Shown here: positions 33,707 through 41,657 of the stretch, piece by piece
Layout of the letters: every line of letters begins with the position of its first letter
Position numbering within the stretch: position 1 is the stretch's first letter
Assembly (NCBI GenBank): GCA_009889515.1
Contig: WUQR01000091.1
Coordinates: 1 to 55,478, forward strand
From: Nitrososphaerota archaeon
Lineage (GTDB): Archaea > Thermoproteota > Nitrososphaeria_A > Caldarchaeales > Calditenuaceae
Direction: 5' to 3'
Length of the DNA: 55,478 nt
Position numbers and translations under genes: made by a program
The notes under the pieces: generated by a model
What the model saw: the letters and a program-made list of their open reading frames with translations, nothing else
What the model was told of the DNA's origin: nothing
Database searches by the model: none

Positions 33707-34249
33707 GTGGCGGCTGTACTGAGCCAATTTATTTCATCAATCCTCGGAGGTGCAGTAGGTGGCAGTGCGGGGAGTATTGCGCTTGGCGTAGTTAATAGCT
33801 TAAGGCGAGGATTTAACTCGTTGATTAACAACATACATAGAGTTATAGTTACATTTATGAGAGAATTGAGGAAGTTCGTTTCTTTTGCACTGCGCTATCT
33901 GCCAGTAGGCGGAATTTTTGCAGTGTCTATGTGGTTAATTTTATGCAACGCTGGCATAATACCGTGCGAAAAGCCTCAGAGTCCCGTAATGTTGCCAATG
34001 TCTGTAAACATGTTTACCCCTCCAAAACCGTCACCGCCGCCACCGCCGCTTGAGTTTACTAGGCCTAAATACGACAGAACCGGCGTTTCTATGCCACAGC
34101 TAATGGTAGAAGCAGTTAGGCCTGGATTTACTGTGGTTAAGATTTGCCCATGGCTGTTAAGGAGGTCTAGACCAGTACCGCTGTCTTTAGTCGGGTATTC
34201 GTTAGACGAATTCGTTGTGCTAGGCAGAAAGACAACACAAATGGGTTAG
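33707..34249 (+). CDS. Membrane protein with Pro-rich segment
   Basis: A 180-aa protein from a GTG start. The N-terminal hydrophobic glycine-rich helix (FISSILGGAVGGSAGSIALGVV) and a second TM (YLPVGGIFAVSMWLILCNAGII) frame a basic loop. Then comes the Pro-rich KPSPPPPPLEFTRPKYDR at about residues 110-125. The C-terminal half is beta-like. Possibly anchored in the virion membrane with the C-terminus exposed. It starts 31 nt after the 423-aa gene. Confidence 0.6.
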   Translation: MAAVLSQFISSILGGAVGGSAGSIALGVVNSLRRGFNSLINNIHRVIVTFMRELRKFVSFALRYLPVGGIFAVSMWLILCNAGIIPCEKPQSPVMLPMSVNMFTPPKPSPPPPPLEFTRPKYDRTGVSMPQLMVEAVRPGFTVVKICPWLLRRSRPVPLSLVGYSLDEFVVLGRKTTQMG

Positions 34250-34250
34250 T

Positions 34251-34574
34251 ATGTCTTGCTTTACTACTGATATTAGCGGCGGAATTTTCAGGTATGTTAT
34301 ATCAGCGCTAACTCAAATGAGTGTGAATGCGCATGCTACTATTACCAACGTCAACGGCACGGTACAGACGAGTGTAAAAGCAGATGTACCATCGCTGTCA
34401 ATTATATTAGTTATAGGCCCCTTCTCGTTTTCATCAGATATTTCGCCAAGTCAGCGGATAACAGTTACAGTGTACATAGATAATAACGAGGCAATAAAGT
34501 TCGCACTCAGCGGAATATCAGCAAACGCAGGACAGCAGTACATTATTTCAGTCACGTTTTCACATGGCGCTTAA
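34251..34574 (+). CDS. Small HB-like beta protein
   Basis: A 107-aa protein. The helix DISGGIFRYVISALTQM is followed by Thr/Val-rich strands (ATITNVNGTVQTSVKADVP) and ends NAGQQYIISVTFSHG, matching the family plan and its G-x-Y turn. The core strand is less conserved than in the DPF-type members. Confidence 0.55.
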   Translation: MSCFTTDISGGIFRYVISALTQMSVNAHATITNVNGTVQTSVKADVPSLSIILVIGPFSFSSDISPSQRITVTVYIDNNEAIKFALSGISANAGQQYIISVTFSHGA

Positions 34575-34603
34575 TATTTTTAGACTCGGCTGAGCAGATT
34601 AAC

Positions 34604-34939
34604 GTGTCAGTAGTAGTAGCATCAATTACGAAATATCCAATTCCGGGCATTCTTGCAATTCTATTTGATACCACTCAATTCAGAAGTTCTCTGTCTACAA
34701 CCCCTCAAGTATCACTTGAGCACATATCTACATCATGTACGCTGAAAGATACTATAATTACTTGTAGAAGCAAGTATAGGTTCGGTTCTTCTGCAACTAT
34801 AACATCCATGGTGTATAAACTCTTCTATGGCAATAACGAAGTGACAACGGCAAACTTTTCTAACTGCAATTTAAATGTCAACAGCGGAGACACAATAGAC
34901 ATAACGTTAACAGAATCATACGGTTTATCGCAAGACTAA
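34604..34939 (+). CDS. Small beta protein, divergent HB-like
   Basis: A 111-aa protein from a GTG, with TAATATTTTTAG about 26 nt upstream. It has a strand-rich core with SCTLKDTIITCRSKYRFGSSATITSMVYKLFYGN, in which the segment before MVYKLFY parallels the family core. It lacks the DPF helix; the start ITKYPIPGILAIL may replace it. Cysteines could form a disulfide. Confidence 0.55.
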   Translation: MSVVVASITKYPIPGILAILFDTTQFRSSLSTTPQVSLEHISTSCTLKDTIITCRSKYRFGSSATITSMVYKLFYGNNEVTTANFSNCNLNVNSGDTIDITLTESYGLSQD

Positions 34940-34979
34940 CCTAATGTATAGTATTTAATTAACTAAATAACGCACGTCA

Positions 34980-35288
34980 ATGTCAGTATCAGCATCAATA
35001 AGCACTGTTTACACTTATCCAAACGTTGGCTTAGTTAACATTCTACTCAGCGGTGCTAAATGCTCTGCCACATTAGGCAACTATACTGCAATCAATGCTA
35101 CATGTGTAGTAGAATCTGGCAATAGAGTGAGTTGTTCTGCAACTTTTGACTTTGGAAGCGGATTTACGCCAAACAATACAACTCTTACGTTTACATGCGG
35201 CGGTACTACGTTTTTCCAAGCGACGGTTACATGTCAGAATCGGCTTGTAGGAATTTCTTCAATAAAACTGACTGAAACAAGCAGTTAG
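34980..35288 (+). CDS. Small cysteine-containing beta protein, HB-like
   Basis: A 102-aa protein. Six cysteines lie in alternating strands (AKCSATLG, ATCVVESG, VSCSATFDFG, FTCGG, VTCQ), enough for disulfides. The core SCSATFDFGSGFTPNNTTLTF parallels that of the previous gene. The promoter GTATAGTATTTAATTAACTA is nearly repeated before the next gene at 35341-35360, which suggests duplication of gene and promoter together. Confidence 0.6.
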   Translation: MSVSASISTVYTYPNVGLVNILLSGAKCSATLGNYTAINATCVVESGNRVSCSATFDFGSGFTPNNTTLTFTCGGTTFFQATVTCQNRLVGISSIKLTETSS

Positions 35289-35379
35289 TCCTTTGCTGTT
35301 TAAATATGGCTTTCTGGCTTAGCATGGCGCTCTCCCCATCGCTGTGTATAGCATTTAATCAACAAAATAGTATATAGAC

Positions 35380-35670
35380 ATGGCGTGCACATTCGGCTTT
35401 ACTAAAACGCCTGTAGATGCCGTATTCAGCCAAAACAGGAGTTACAGTTGCACAATAGGTATAAGTGGTACGCAAACTACAGGTACACTAGTAGTCGATG
35501 CGGCAAACAAAAGGATAAACATATCGTTTGGCCCCGTCAGCGGGTTTTCTTCTACTACATACACGATAAGAGTAATATGTAATAATGTTACTGTAGCTGA
35601 ATTCAACATAACGCTTTCAGGAGTCTCATCGTCAGATAATTTGATTTTCGATATATCGTTTACTTACTAA
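35380..35670 (+). CDS. Small cysteine-containing beta protein, HB-like
   Basis: A 96-aa protein closely similar in plan to its neighbour: SCTIGISG, RINISFGPVSGFSSTTYTI and VICNNVTVAEFNI. The 91 bp in front (35289-35379) hold two AT-rich boxes, the second (GTATAGCATTTAATCAAC) a near copy of the box before 34980, and no other feature. Confidence 0.6.
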   Translation: MACTFGFTKTPVDAVFSQNRSYSCTIGISGTQTTGTLVVDAANKRINISFGPVSGFSSTTYTIRVICNNVTVAEFNITLSGVSSSDNLIFDISFTY

Positions 35671-35701
35671 AGCTTTTTACGTCAACTTATACGTTTTTTC
35701 T

Positions 35702-35947
35702 ATGTCGGCAGTTACTGGGGTAATAAAAATGGGAGAATTATATCTGCTTGTTAGCGGCATGAACATAATAGGACGCGTATACATACCTCAGTACTGCTTT
35801 TCAGCATGTCAAACATCACAAAACGTTAAAGACTGCAACTGCGGTGCGGTCAATTTAATAAACAATTTATCACTAAGCGGGCGTGTAGTGGACATAAGAG
35901 ATTGCTACGACGTTTACTCGTGCGTAAGAAAGCTTTCTAGCTCTTAG
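35702..35947 (+). CDS. Small cysteine-rich beta protein
   Basis: An 81-aa protein with a short hydrophobic N-terminal beta hairpin (GVIKMGELYLLVSGMNIIG) and a cysteine cluster CFSACQTS, DCNCG, DCYD, SCV, seven cysteines in all. It could bind zinc or be disulfide-locked. TTTATACGTTTTTTCT-like AT sequence precedes it. Not recognised. Confidence 0.6.
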   Translation: MSAVTGVIKMGELYLLVSGMNIIGRVYIPQYCFSACQTSQNVKDCNCGAVNLINNLSLSGRVVDIRDCYDVYSCVRKLSSS

Positions 35948-35984
35948 TTTGCAACATTTATAAACACGCATTATTTTTACTCAC

Positions 35985-36149
35985 ATGGAGTACTCGGTAA
36001 GAACGGTGGCAACGCTGACAATCGCTAGATTTAAAGACAACGATCCAATGTGCAAAGAGAAGTGCAACCCAATATCTAAGTGCAATCCAATTGACAACCC
36101 AGAGTGTTTTGAAGTTGTATACAGCGGCCCGGTATCTCCTAAACAGTAA
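35985..36149 (+). CDS. 54-aa cysteine-rich small protein
   Basis: A short gene with a clear promoter (ATTTATAAA about 26 nt upstream of the ATG). Its TAA shares one base with the ATG of the next gene. The product runs MEYSVRTVATLTIARFK and then PMCKEKCNPISKCNPIDNPEC, a four-cysteine cluster that resembles a small knottin or zinc ribbon. Not recognised. Confidence 0.6.
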   Translation: MEYSVRTVATLTIARFKDNDPMCKEKCNPISKCNPIDNPECFEVVYSGPVSPKQ

Positions 36150-36832
36150 TGAGTGCTAACGTATCAATAGCTCTTTTTTGGGGAGTTCTGAAATATCTGC
36201 CAAGCGGATTCGTAGGACAGTCTGTTACTATTAACATCTGCAACGTTCAAAATCAGTGTAAAAGCGGTAGCGGGCAAATTAGACTGCTTGACGCGGGGCT
36301 TGGCGTTACGGGCTCTGTTAATATAGACACAGCGCCGTTTACAATAGACTCAATACGCATAACATACGGCAACAACGATATTGCGTCAATATCGGGAGTC
36401 AACTTAATAGCCGATAGCCCAGGATCTTATTCAGTAACTATACGTGAAGTGTACAAATTCGGTTTACCATTAGACTTTTCGCTTACTACAGAAGCTGGCG
36501 GCAATCCAGTGTGGAGCCTGAAGTCGTCAGTATTCAACTCAATACTAAGAGGCGGTAAAGTGCCCACATCGTTTTCAGTAGAGTACATAGCTGATGACGG
36601 ATCTACAATTAGCACAGATAATTCTCCTAAAACATCTTTTGACTTCTCAAAGACAATAGCAGTGACATTCGATTTGGCATCAGCAGTCACCGGCAATAAG
36701 AGATTGTGTAGAGTTAGGATTTACGGAGACAATTTATTAATAGCAGAAATGGAAGCTAAAGCCCAAGATCAGTGCGTAACAATTACAGAGTCTGCGAACT
36801 TCGGCTATAAGGAGACTATATATGTCATGTGA
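36149..36832 (+). CDS. Two-domain beta protein
   Basis: A 227-aa protein with two similar beta domains. The first (about 1-105) has GVLKYLPSGFVG, LGVTGSVNIDTAPFTIDSIRITYGN and SPGSYSVTIREVYKF. The second (about 110-225) has KSSVFNSILRGG, TSFDFSKTIAVTFDLASAVTGNKRLCRVRIYGD and a final QCVTITESANFGY. It looks like an internal duplication of the HB sandwich. Its end overlaps the next gene by 11 nt. Confidence 0.6.
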   Translation: MSANVSIALFWGVLKYLPSGFVGQSVTINICNVQNQCKSGSGQIRLLDAGLGVTGSVNIDTAPFTIDSIRITYGNNDIASISGVNLIADSPGSYSVTIREVYKFGLPLDFSLTTEAGGNPVWSLKSSVFNSILRGGKVPTSFSVEYIADDGSTISTDNSPKTSFDFSKTIAVTFDLASAVTGNKRLCRVRIYGDNLLIAEMEAKAQDQCVTITESANFGYKETIYVM

Positions 36833-37373
36833 AACTGTTATTTCAGATTTTTCGTGGTTGCTGAACCAATTGAAATCGTATGTACCGCTTAGCGATAAAT
36901 TCGACTGTATAGCCGATGAGGCGTACGTAGTATGCGTAGGCGATTGGATTTATTTTCGTAGCAGGAGGGAGAGGGCACTTAGGCGCGTTGAAGATCCTTA
37001 CGAACTTATGTATCTGCTCAGACTGTACGCTCGCGATATATACCAAATGGTTGCCAACCCATCGGCAAAACAGATAATAGCTAATACAGCATCTAGAATA
37101 CTAGACCCAGTTGCTATGTATTCAGCGCCGATATCGTCATCTATGTATATAGGAGGCGTATTAATAGAGTTTGACAGGGCAGTTGTGTTTTCCGATGTGC
37201 CGTGTATTATATACTTGCTCAAGGGGCCATCTATAGTCGGCTACATTGATACCTCTCAATGCGCTGAGATTAGTAACGAGTTCTGCAGAACAGTAGAATT
37301 TCTGTTTGGAAGCTTTTTGAAAACGGCATTGGAGAAGTTCAGCAGTTTTAAAGCACAGAGCAGAAGTCAGTAA
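36822..37373 (+). CDS. CIGDW-family protein 1
   Basis: A 183-aa protein, one of three related genes. Shared landmarks are CIADEAYVVCVGDWIYFRSRRERALRRVEDPYEL, a helix LRLYARDIYQMV, and VVFSDVPCIIYLLKG near residue 130. The relatives are at 38441-38971 (strong match) and 50832-51500 (weaker). Function unknown; its place among HB genes suggests a shared complex. The stop overlaps the next ATG by one base. Confidence 0.65.
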   Translation: MSCETVISDFSWLLNQLKSYVPLSDKFDCIADEAYVVCVGDWIYFRSRRERALRRVEDPYELMYLLRLYARDIYQMVANPSAKQIIANTASRILDPVAMYSAPISSSMYIGGVLIEFDRAVVFSDVPCIIYLLKGPSIVGYIDTSQCAEISNEFCRTVEFLFGSFLKTALEKFSSFKAQSRSQ

Positions 37374-37723
37374 TGGCTCAGCTTTTGAGCACGGCGCTAC
37401 AGTATCTGTACAATTTGGTTGCAAGACATACTGCTATATTAACTATTGAAAGCGCTGATGGTACTACTAGCAATTTCGTTGCTACAAATATATCTGTAGA
37501 CGCCGGTTACGGATACTACAGCGTAACAATGACTTTTAATTTAACTGATGCGCCACCAGTATTCAGTATAAAACAACTGATGTACTACACTTATGATGCA
37601 AATCATGCGTTATTATATTCGTTTGATATATCAATAACAGGGTTTTCAGCCTCAAGGGGCGTGTATATATTCACAGTAACCGTATATGTATCAGATACAT
37701 TGGTAAGCTGGCAGTTAAGTTAG
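37373..37723 (+). CDS. HB-family protein
   Basis: A 116-aa protein: helix LLSTALQYLYNLV, strands HTAILTIESADG and VTMTFNLTDAPPVFSIKQLMYYTYD, end GVYIFTVTVYVSD. It is the last gene of a coupled run and converges with the minus-strand gene at 37715-38038, overlapping it by 9 nt. Confidence 0.6.
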   Translation: MAQLLSTALQYLYNLVARHTAILTIESADGTTSNFVATNISVDAGYGYYSVTMTFNLTDAPPVFSIKQLMYYTYDANHALLYSFDISITGFSASRGVYIFTVTVYVSDTLVSWQLS

Positions 37724-38038
37724 CTGTTTCGCATTAACTGTTATTTCAATTTTAACTGTAAGCCTAGTGTAATCAGTTATCGATATATTGCTTATGCTGT
37801 AGCTGGCATATGCACAGTCACTCAGCCCAAACGATACTGCAGTTAAGTTTCCGCCAACATTTATATCAACAGTTCCCGTGAAAGTTATTTTATTATCGAC
37901 TACAGACGCAGTAACGTTAGTCAAGTCATACTCAGTGCCGCCTACAGTCACTTTTATGTACGGCTGGGCGCATTTGTTCAACACTGTGTTAAACGCCGAA
38001 AGGTATATGTCTGTGTTAATAGTAAAGGCCACACTCAC
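37715..38038 (-). CDS. HB-family protein on minus strand
   Basis: A 107-aa protein from a GTG, with the DIYLSAFNTVLNKC helix, strands VTVGGTEYDLTNVTASVVDNKITFTGTVDINVGGNLTAVSFGLSD, and the end ISITDYTRLTVKIEI. The tandem V-N-G-G/F-T-G-T-V core is shared with the DPF members. It is a single-gene inverted islet in the plus arm, divergent from 38071 with a 32-bp gap. Confidence 0.65.
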   Translation of the reverse strand: MSVAFTINTDIYLSAFNTVLNKCAQPYIKVTVGGTEYDLTNVTASVVDNKITFTGTVDINVGGNLTAVSFGLSDCAYASYSISNISITDYTRLTVKIEITVNAKQLT

Positions 38039-38070
38039 AAGTATTAATACCGCTTTGGTATATAAGAGTT
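38039..38070. promoter_or_regulatory. 32-bp overlapping divergent promoters
   Basis: One spacer serves the minus-strand start at 38038 and the plus-strand start at 38071. GTATTAATACC (about 38041) lies about 20-30 nt before the plus start. GTATATAA, read on the other strand as TTATATAC (about 38058-38065), lies about 20-27 nt before the minus start. Both promoters must overlap, so only one polymerase can initiate at a time. Confidence 0.5.
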
Positions 38071-38457
38071 ATGAGAACTGCTTTAGCTCAAGTATACATC
38101 GATCCGTTTGTTAAACATTTAATGTATGTCGGAAGCGTAACTAGAATAGTAGAAGGCGTAGTTAGGCTTAATGGACAAGACGTTGACATGTACGACATTA
38201 ATGTGAGCTACGCAGAAGGCCCACCCCCTCCAGCAAATGGCGTTTTGAGCATTATAGGCAAGTTCTTTGCAAACGTAGCTCCAGCCAATTTAGACTATTT
38301 GCATATAATTCTCAGAGATGGAAACAGAGTAGTTATAGGCGAATTAGAGATTCACGCAGTATCAGACCCAGTTGTAATAAACGCTGTTGGAGAGTATATA
38401 GTAAATATTGCAATAATAGTATCAGCGCCTGCCGGCGTTAATGTTGCAATACGCTGA
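38071..38457 (+). CDS. HB-family protein, DPF type
   Basis: A 128-aa protein and a clear family member: helix VYIDPFVKHLMYVG, the strand EGVVRLNGQDVDMYDINVSY, then LSIIGKFFANVAPANLDYLHIIL and the end VGEYIVNIAIIVSAPAGVNVAI. The DPF motif sits at residues 11-13. It overlaps the CIGDW-family gene that follows by 17 nt, so the two products are probably made together. Confidence 0.7.
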   Translation: MRTALAQVYIDPFVKHLMYVGSVTRIVEGVVRLNGQDVDMYDINVSYAEGPPPPANGVLSIIGKFFANVAPANLDYLHIILRDGNRVVIGELEIHAVSDPVVINAVGEYIVNIAIIVSAPAGVNVAIR

Positions 38458-38971
38458 AAAACTAACTCTCTGCTCTCGTAAATTCGCAAAACTGCCGGAG
38501 ACTGCAGTAGACGTTTTATCTGCAACAAAACCGTTGAGCAACAGCGTTAAGTGTATTTACGACGAGAGCTATTTGGTGTGTATTGGAGATTGGATTTATA
38601 TTGCCGACAGGCGCTTGGCAATGCTCAAGCCAGTGAACGACTGGCATACGCTGTTTTTCATACTGCGCAGTTATACTAACTTCATCGTTTCAAACGTAAA
38701 TCCCAGAGCTAGAGGCGTAATAGACAGCTTGCTTAAAGGAGGCTACATGAAAATGGGCGTCTACTATAAGGAAGTGCGCGACAAATATCGAGGAATTGAG
38801 TTCACACATATTGTGATATTCAGCGACGCTCCGTGTTTGGTCTACTTATTCAACGGTTCAAAGCTAGTGGGATCTGTTGATGTTTACAAGTGCAGACTAG
38901 ACGATGAAGAGTGCATGAGCCTTCTGCGTTTTGTAGAAGAAGCTGTTGCCAAGTTTAAGGTAGAGATTTAA
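38441..38971 (+). CDS. CIGDW-family protein 2
   Basis: A 176-aa paralogue of 36822-37373: KCIYDESYLVCIGDWIYIADRRLAMLKPVNDW, helix LRSYTNFIVSNV, and VIFSDAPCLVYLFNGSKLVGSVDVYKC near residue 135. The C-terminal helix is FVEEAVAKFKVEI. Conserved acidic and cysteine positions suggest a real conserved fold; I do not recognise it. Confidence 0.65.
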   Translation: MLQYAEKLTLCSRKFAKLPETAVDVLSATKPLSNSVKCIYDESYLVCIGDWIYIADRRLAMLKPVNDWHTLFFILRSYTNFIVSNVNPRARGVIDSLLKGGYMKMGVYYKEVRDKYRGIEFTHIVIFSDAPCLVYLFNGSKLVGSVDVYKCRLDDEECMSLLRFVEEAVAKFKVEI

Positions 38972-38992
38972 ACGTCAAGCTACACATTTTCA

Positions 38993-39376
38993 ATGTCGGC
39001 GAGAATAGTAACAGACATATTTACTGAGCACTTCAAGAACTTAAACTATACACTCATAAACTACAAATTAGCCGAGGCGAAGATTACGCTGAGCGGAGTT
39101 ACTACAGACTTAATGACCACAGGCAGGGCGTTTATATACGATGACAGCTCAACGCCGTATATATCTACGTGGATATTCTACGGAATTTTTGAGGTGACTG
39201 CCGACGGCACTACAGTAGACGAAGTGTTGTTCAGAATAGTAACTGATTGTGATAACGAGCTGATTAGAATTAGAATAATTGCAGTAAATCCGCTCACGTT
39301 AAATAAAGGAGTTTACGGAATAATGCTGGCATACGAGTACCGAGCGCCTCAGAACGTGCCTGTTAGTATAAAATAA
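38993..39376 (+). CDS. HB-family protein
   Basis: A 127-aa protein: helix RIVTDIFTEHFKNLNYTL, strand AKITLSGVTTDLMTTG, core WIFYGIFEVTADGTTVDEVLFRIV, end NKGVYGIMLAYEYRAPQNVPVSI. The pattern STPYISTW before the core also occurs at 40209 (STAPPITQW), showing close kinship. Confidence 0.7.
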   Translation: MSARIVTDIFTEHFKNLNYTLINYKLAEAKITLSGVTTDLMTTGRAFIYDDSSTPYISTWIFYGIFEVTADGTTVDEVLFRIVTDCDNELIRIRIIAVNPLTLNKGVYGIMLAYEYRAPQNVPVSIK

Positions 39377-39402
39377 TTTTAAACGTGAGCAGATAAGCGC
39401 AC

Positions 39403-39798
39403 ATGTCACAACAACCGCTGTATTCGGTTATTGACGACCCAATGTTCCACTCTTTTTACACTGGCAGAGCTAGTATAAAAAACACTTGGGGTACTTATGT
39501 AGATTCGCTGGGAAACGAATACCAATTTCTGTCTGCAAATACAGAATTTAAGCAAATAGACAGAAATTCTGCCGAAGTGGTAATAAGCGGAATAATGCGG
39601 TTTGATGCTACTGTAAACCTCGTAAAAGTAACGTTTTTTACAAGAATTAGTTATTGCTGTATGGGCTCTTTTTGCCATAGTTTCGAGTTCAATACAAAAT
39701 CATTCGAAGCGTATATAGACGGAGTTACTGTAAACCCGGGCTATTATTTGTTTGTAGTCAGAATACACGTGGAGAGCGGTCAGTTTACGCAACAGTAG
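39403..39798 (+). CDS. HB-family protein, DDP type
   Basis: A 131-aa protein: the N-terminal YSVIDDPMFHSFYTG helix, core AEVVISGIMRFDATVNLVKVTFF, a cysteine pair ISYCCMGSFCHS, and the end VNPGYYLFVVRIHVESG. The PGYYLFVV ending matches that of the next gene (AGYHMFVV). Confidence 0.7.
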   Translation: MSQQPLYSVIDDPMFHSFYTGRASIKNTWGTYVDSLGNEYQFLSANTEFKQIDRNSAEVVISGIMRFDATVNLVKVTFFTRISYCCMGSFCHSFEFNTKSFEAYIDGVTVNPGYYLFVVRIHVESGQFTQQ

Positions 39799-39834
39799 AT
39801 CTAATTGATTTAAACACCCCCACAGTTTTTGTTT

Positions 39835-40179
39835 ATGTCTTCTCGGAGGTCTTTGCAAGTAGTTGCGGATCCGTACGTCACTGCATGCAGATACCTCTCT
39901 TACTCAGTTTCTGGCTATGTAGTTGACAGCAACGGCAACCAAATGAATTTCAATTCGGCCTCAATTTCAACAGGGTACGACGGCTATACTAAATTCTGGG
40001 CGTACTTAACTGGAATTATAAGGCTCACAGACGACAGAACTGTAGTAAAAATAGCGTTTGTTGTAAACGGAAGAGAGGCCGTTTCTCTAACTAACTTCAT
40101 GCTACCTCTTACTGCAGGCTATCATATGTTTGTAGTCAAGACTGAGATTACCGGCCAGAGCGCATACACAACAATGTAG
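39835..40179 (+). CDS. HB-family protein, DPY type
   Basis: A 114-aa protein from the ATG at 39835. A TTG two codons upstream is less likely, because the TATA box GATTTAAACACC at about 39808 fits the ATG. It has the helix VVADPYVTACRYLSY, the strand SGYVVDSNGNQMNFNSASIS, the core AYLTGIIRLTDDRTVVKIAFVV and the end TAGYHMFVVKTEITG. Confidence 0.7.
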   Translation: MSSRRSLQVVADPYVTACRYLSYSVSGYVVDSNGNQMNFNSASISTGYDGYTKFWAYLTGIIRLTDDRTVVKIAFVVNGREAVSLTNFMLPLTAGYHMFVVKTEITGQSAYTTM

Positions 40180-40208
40180 TTTTTTAACAGTGAGATAAAT
40201 ACGCTGAT

Positions 40209-40586
40209 ATGTCAGTAAGAGCAACTATTATACGAGACTTCTTTTCTGAGATGTCGCAGATAGTGCCAATTAACTCAGTCAGAGGCATAATTTCAATAAA
40301 TAACGTAGACGTCAATATGGTTGCAGTTACAATATCAAGATATTACGACCAATCGACAGCGCCTCCGATAACTCAGTGGATTATGGGAGGCGTGTTTGAA
40401 ATAACTGCTAAAAACTCTACGATAACAAGAATTAGGTTTGAGGGATATGATAGCCAGGGCAGACTCACAACATCTCTTGAAGTAATTACTTATTCAGACA
40501 ATCCAATAGTTATAACGAATCCAGGCTTGTATGCGGTGTTAGCAGTGGCAACTTTACAGCCGCAGAAGACTGTGACAATAACATGA
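40209..40586 (+). CDS. HB-family protein
   Basis: A 125-aa protein: helix TIIRDFFSEMSQIV, strand RGIISINNVDVNMVAVTIS, STAPPITQW, core MGGVFEITAKNSTITRIRFEGYD, end NPGLYAVLAVATLQPQKTVTI. Coupled to the next gene by a 4-nt ATGA overlap. Confidence 0.7.
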   Translation: MSVRATIIRDFFSEMSQIVPINSVRGIISINNVDVNMVAVTISRYYDQSTAPPITQWIMGGVFEITAKNSTITRIRFEGYDSQGRLTTSLEVITYSDNPIVITNPGLYAVLAVATLQPQKTVTIT

Positions 40587-40966
40587 GCTCTACATTCACA
40601 GTAGTTAAAGACCCGTTTATAACAATAATCAACTCGCTTATCAACAACTCAAACAGATGCGGTAGAGTGCTAAGGAGTATTTCCGTTTATGTATACTTTT
40701 CAGACAACACGTCCGCGAGTTTGCTTCAAAAATCAGCTACTTTCTCTGCAGATACGCTTACAATAAGCGGAATACTAAATTTACTCAGCGGTAAGACTAT
40801 AACGTCAGTATCTATTACGGCTACATACACATATCATCCAGGTGTTTGTTCCAGTCAAAACGCGACTGGCTCTATATCTAACTTATCGATATCCTTATCG
40901 CCAGGCGTATACTTGTTAAACATTACAGTAAAACTGACCCCATCTGGCGCATCAGTGTACCTCTGA
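40583..40966 (+). CDS. HB-family protein, DPF type
   Basis: A 127-aa protein: helix FTVVKDPFITIINSLINN, two strands, core LTISGILNLLSGKTITSVSITATY, an extra cysteine loop HPGVCSSQNATG, end SPGVYLLNITVKLTPSG. A GC-rich hairpin of the IS605-end type lies just after the stop. Confidence 0.7.
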   Translation: MSSTFTVVKDPFITIINSLINNSNRCGRVLRSISVYVYFSDNTSASLLQKSATFSADTLTISGILNLLSGKTITSVSITATYTYHPGVCSSQNATGSISNLSISLSPGVYLLNITVKLTPSGASVYL

Positions 40967-40981
40967 TTTATTAGCAACAAA

Positions 40982-41007
40982 CCTCGCCCTTTAGGGCGGG
41001 GAGGAGG
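40982..41007 (+). repeat. IS605-end-like hairpin element, copy 2
   Basis: CCTCGCCC, TTTA, GGGCGGGG, AGGAGG, then CCAGTTAT. It has the same core as the element at 11532-11557 but lies on the opposite arm and in the direction of local transcription. It sits 15 nt after an HB-gene stop. A terminator or processing role cannot be separated from a transposon-end origin by eye. Confidence 0.55.
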
Positions 41008-41040
41008 CCAGTTATTAAAATATAGCTCTGTTTTGCTTCG

Positions 41041-41421
41041 ATGGCAGTTAGCTCGGACATTATAGTCAATTCAATCAATGTAATTATAGACGCTATAAGA
41101 AACTACGCTAGCTATTCTAGATATTCTGTTTCAGGCCGTGTGACTTTAACTAACGCGGGAACTGTCAGCGTTAACAACGTCAAAATGGATTTCATTAAGA
41201 CGAGCGAAACAACAGCCGTTTTCATATTTACAGGAGATTTTTCAATAAGCGCAGACGATACGCTTACCGGAATTTATTTTTCGCTGACGACTGATACAAC
41301 AAACTTCAACATATCCTCTGAATACCAAATTACCGGCTCTAGGAGTTTAGTAGCAGGCTCTTATGTAATCGTGGCTAGAGTGGACTACTCAGTACAAGGA
41401 GTTAGCGTGCACTCGCCATGA
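41041..41421 (+). CDS. HB-family protein
   Basis: A 126-aa protein: helix DIIVNSINVIIDAIRNYA, strand SGRVTLTNAGTVSVNNVKMDF, core FTGDFSISADDTLTGIYFSLT, end AGSYVIVARVDYSVQG. It is linked to the next gene by an ATGA overlap. The hairpin and an AT-rich box lie in the gap before it. Confidence 0.7.
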   Translation: MAVSSDIIVNSINVIIDAIRNYASYSRYSVSGRVTLTNAGTVSVNNVKMDFIKTSETTAVFIFTGDFSISADDTLTGIYFSLTTDTTNFNISSEYQITGSRSLVAGSYVIVARVDYSVQGVSVHSP

Positions 41422-41657
41422 GCGCGCTGAACATAGCCAATTTAATGAAATACGTGACGTGTACGTCATCAGTTCCGTGTGCAGTATACGGAAACAAAAT
41501 AGTACTAGACATATCGAGTTTGCAACAGGGAGCTACTGTTGATATTACTCTCAACACCCAATTGGGTTGCTCTAAAACTTTATCAGTTACACTTCCGTGT
41601 AGTGGCAACTATATGGTGATATACATACACGGGCACAGCACTATTACGTATCTGTGA
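41418..41657 (+). CDS. Small beta protein
   Basis: A 79-aa protein with strands (CAVYGNKIVLDISSLQQGATVDITLN, KTLSVTLPCSGNYMVIYIHG) and four cysteines. It may be a trimmed HB domain lacking the helix and the first sheet. Its TGA overlaps the following GTG start (GTGA). Confidence 0.6.
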   Translation: MSALNIANLMKYVTCTSSVPCAVYGNKIVLDISSLQQGATVDITLNTQLGCSKTLSVTLPCSGNYMVIYIHGHSTITYL

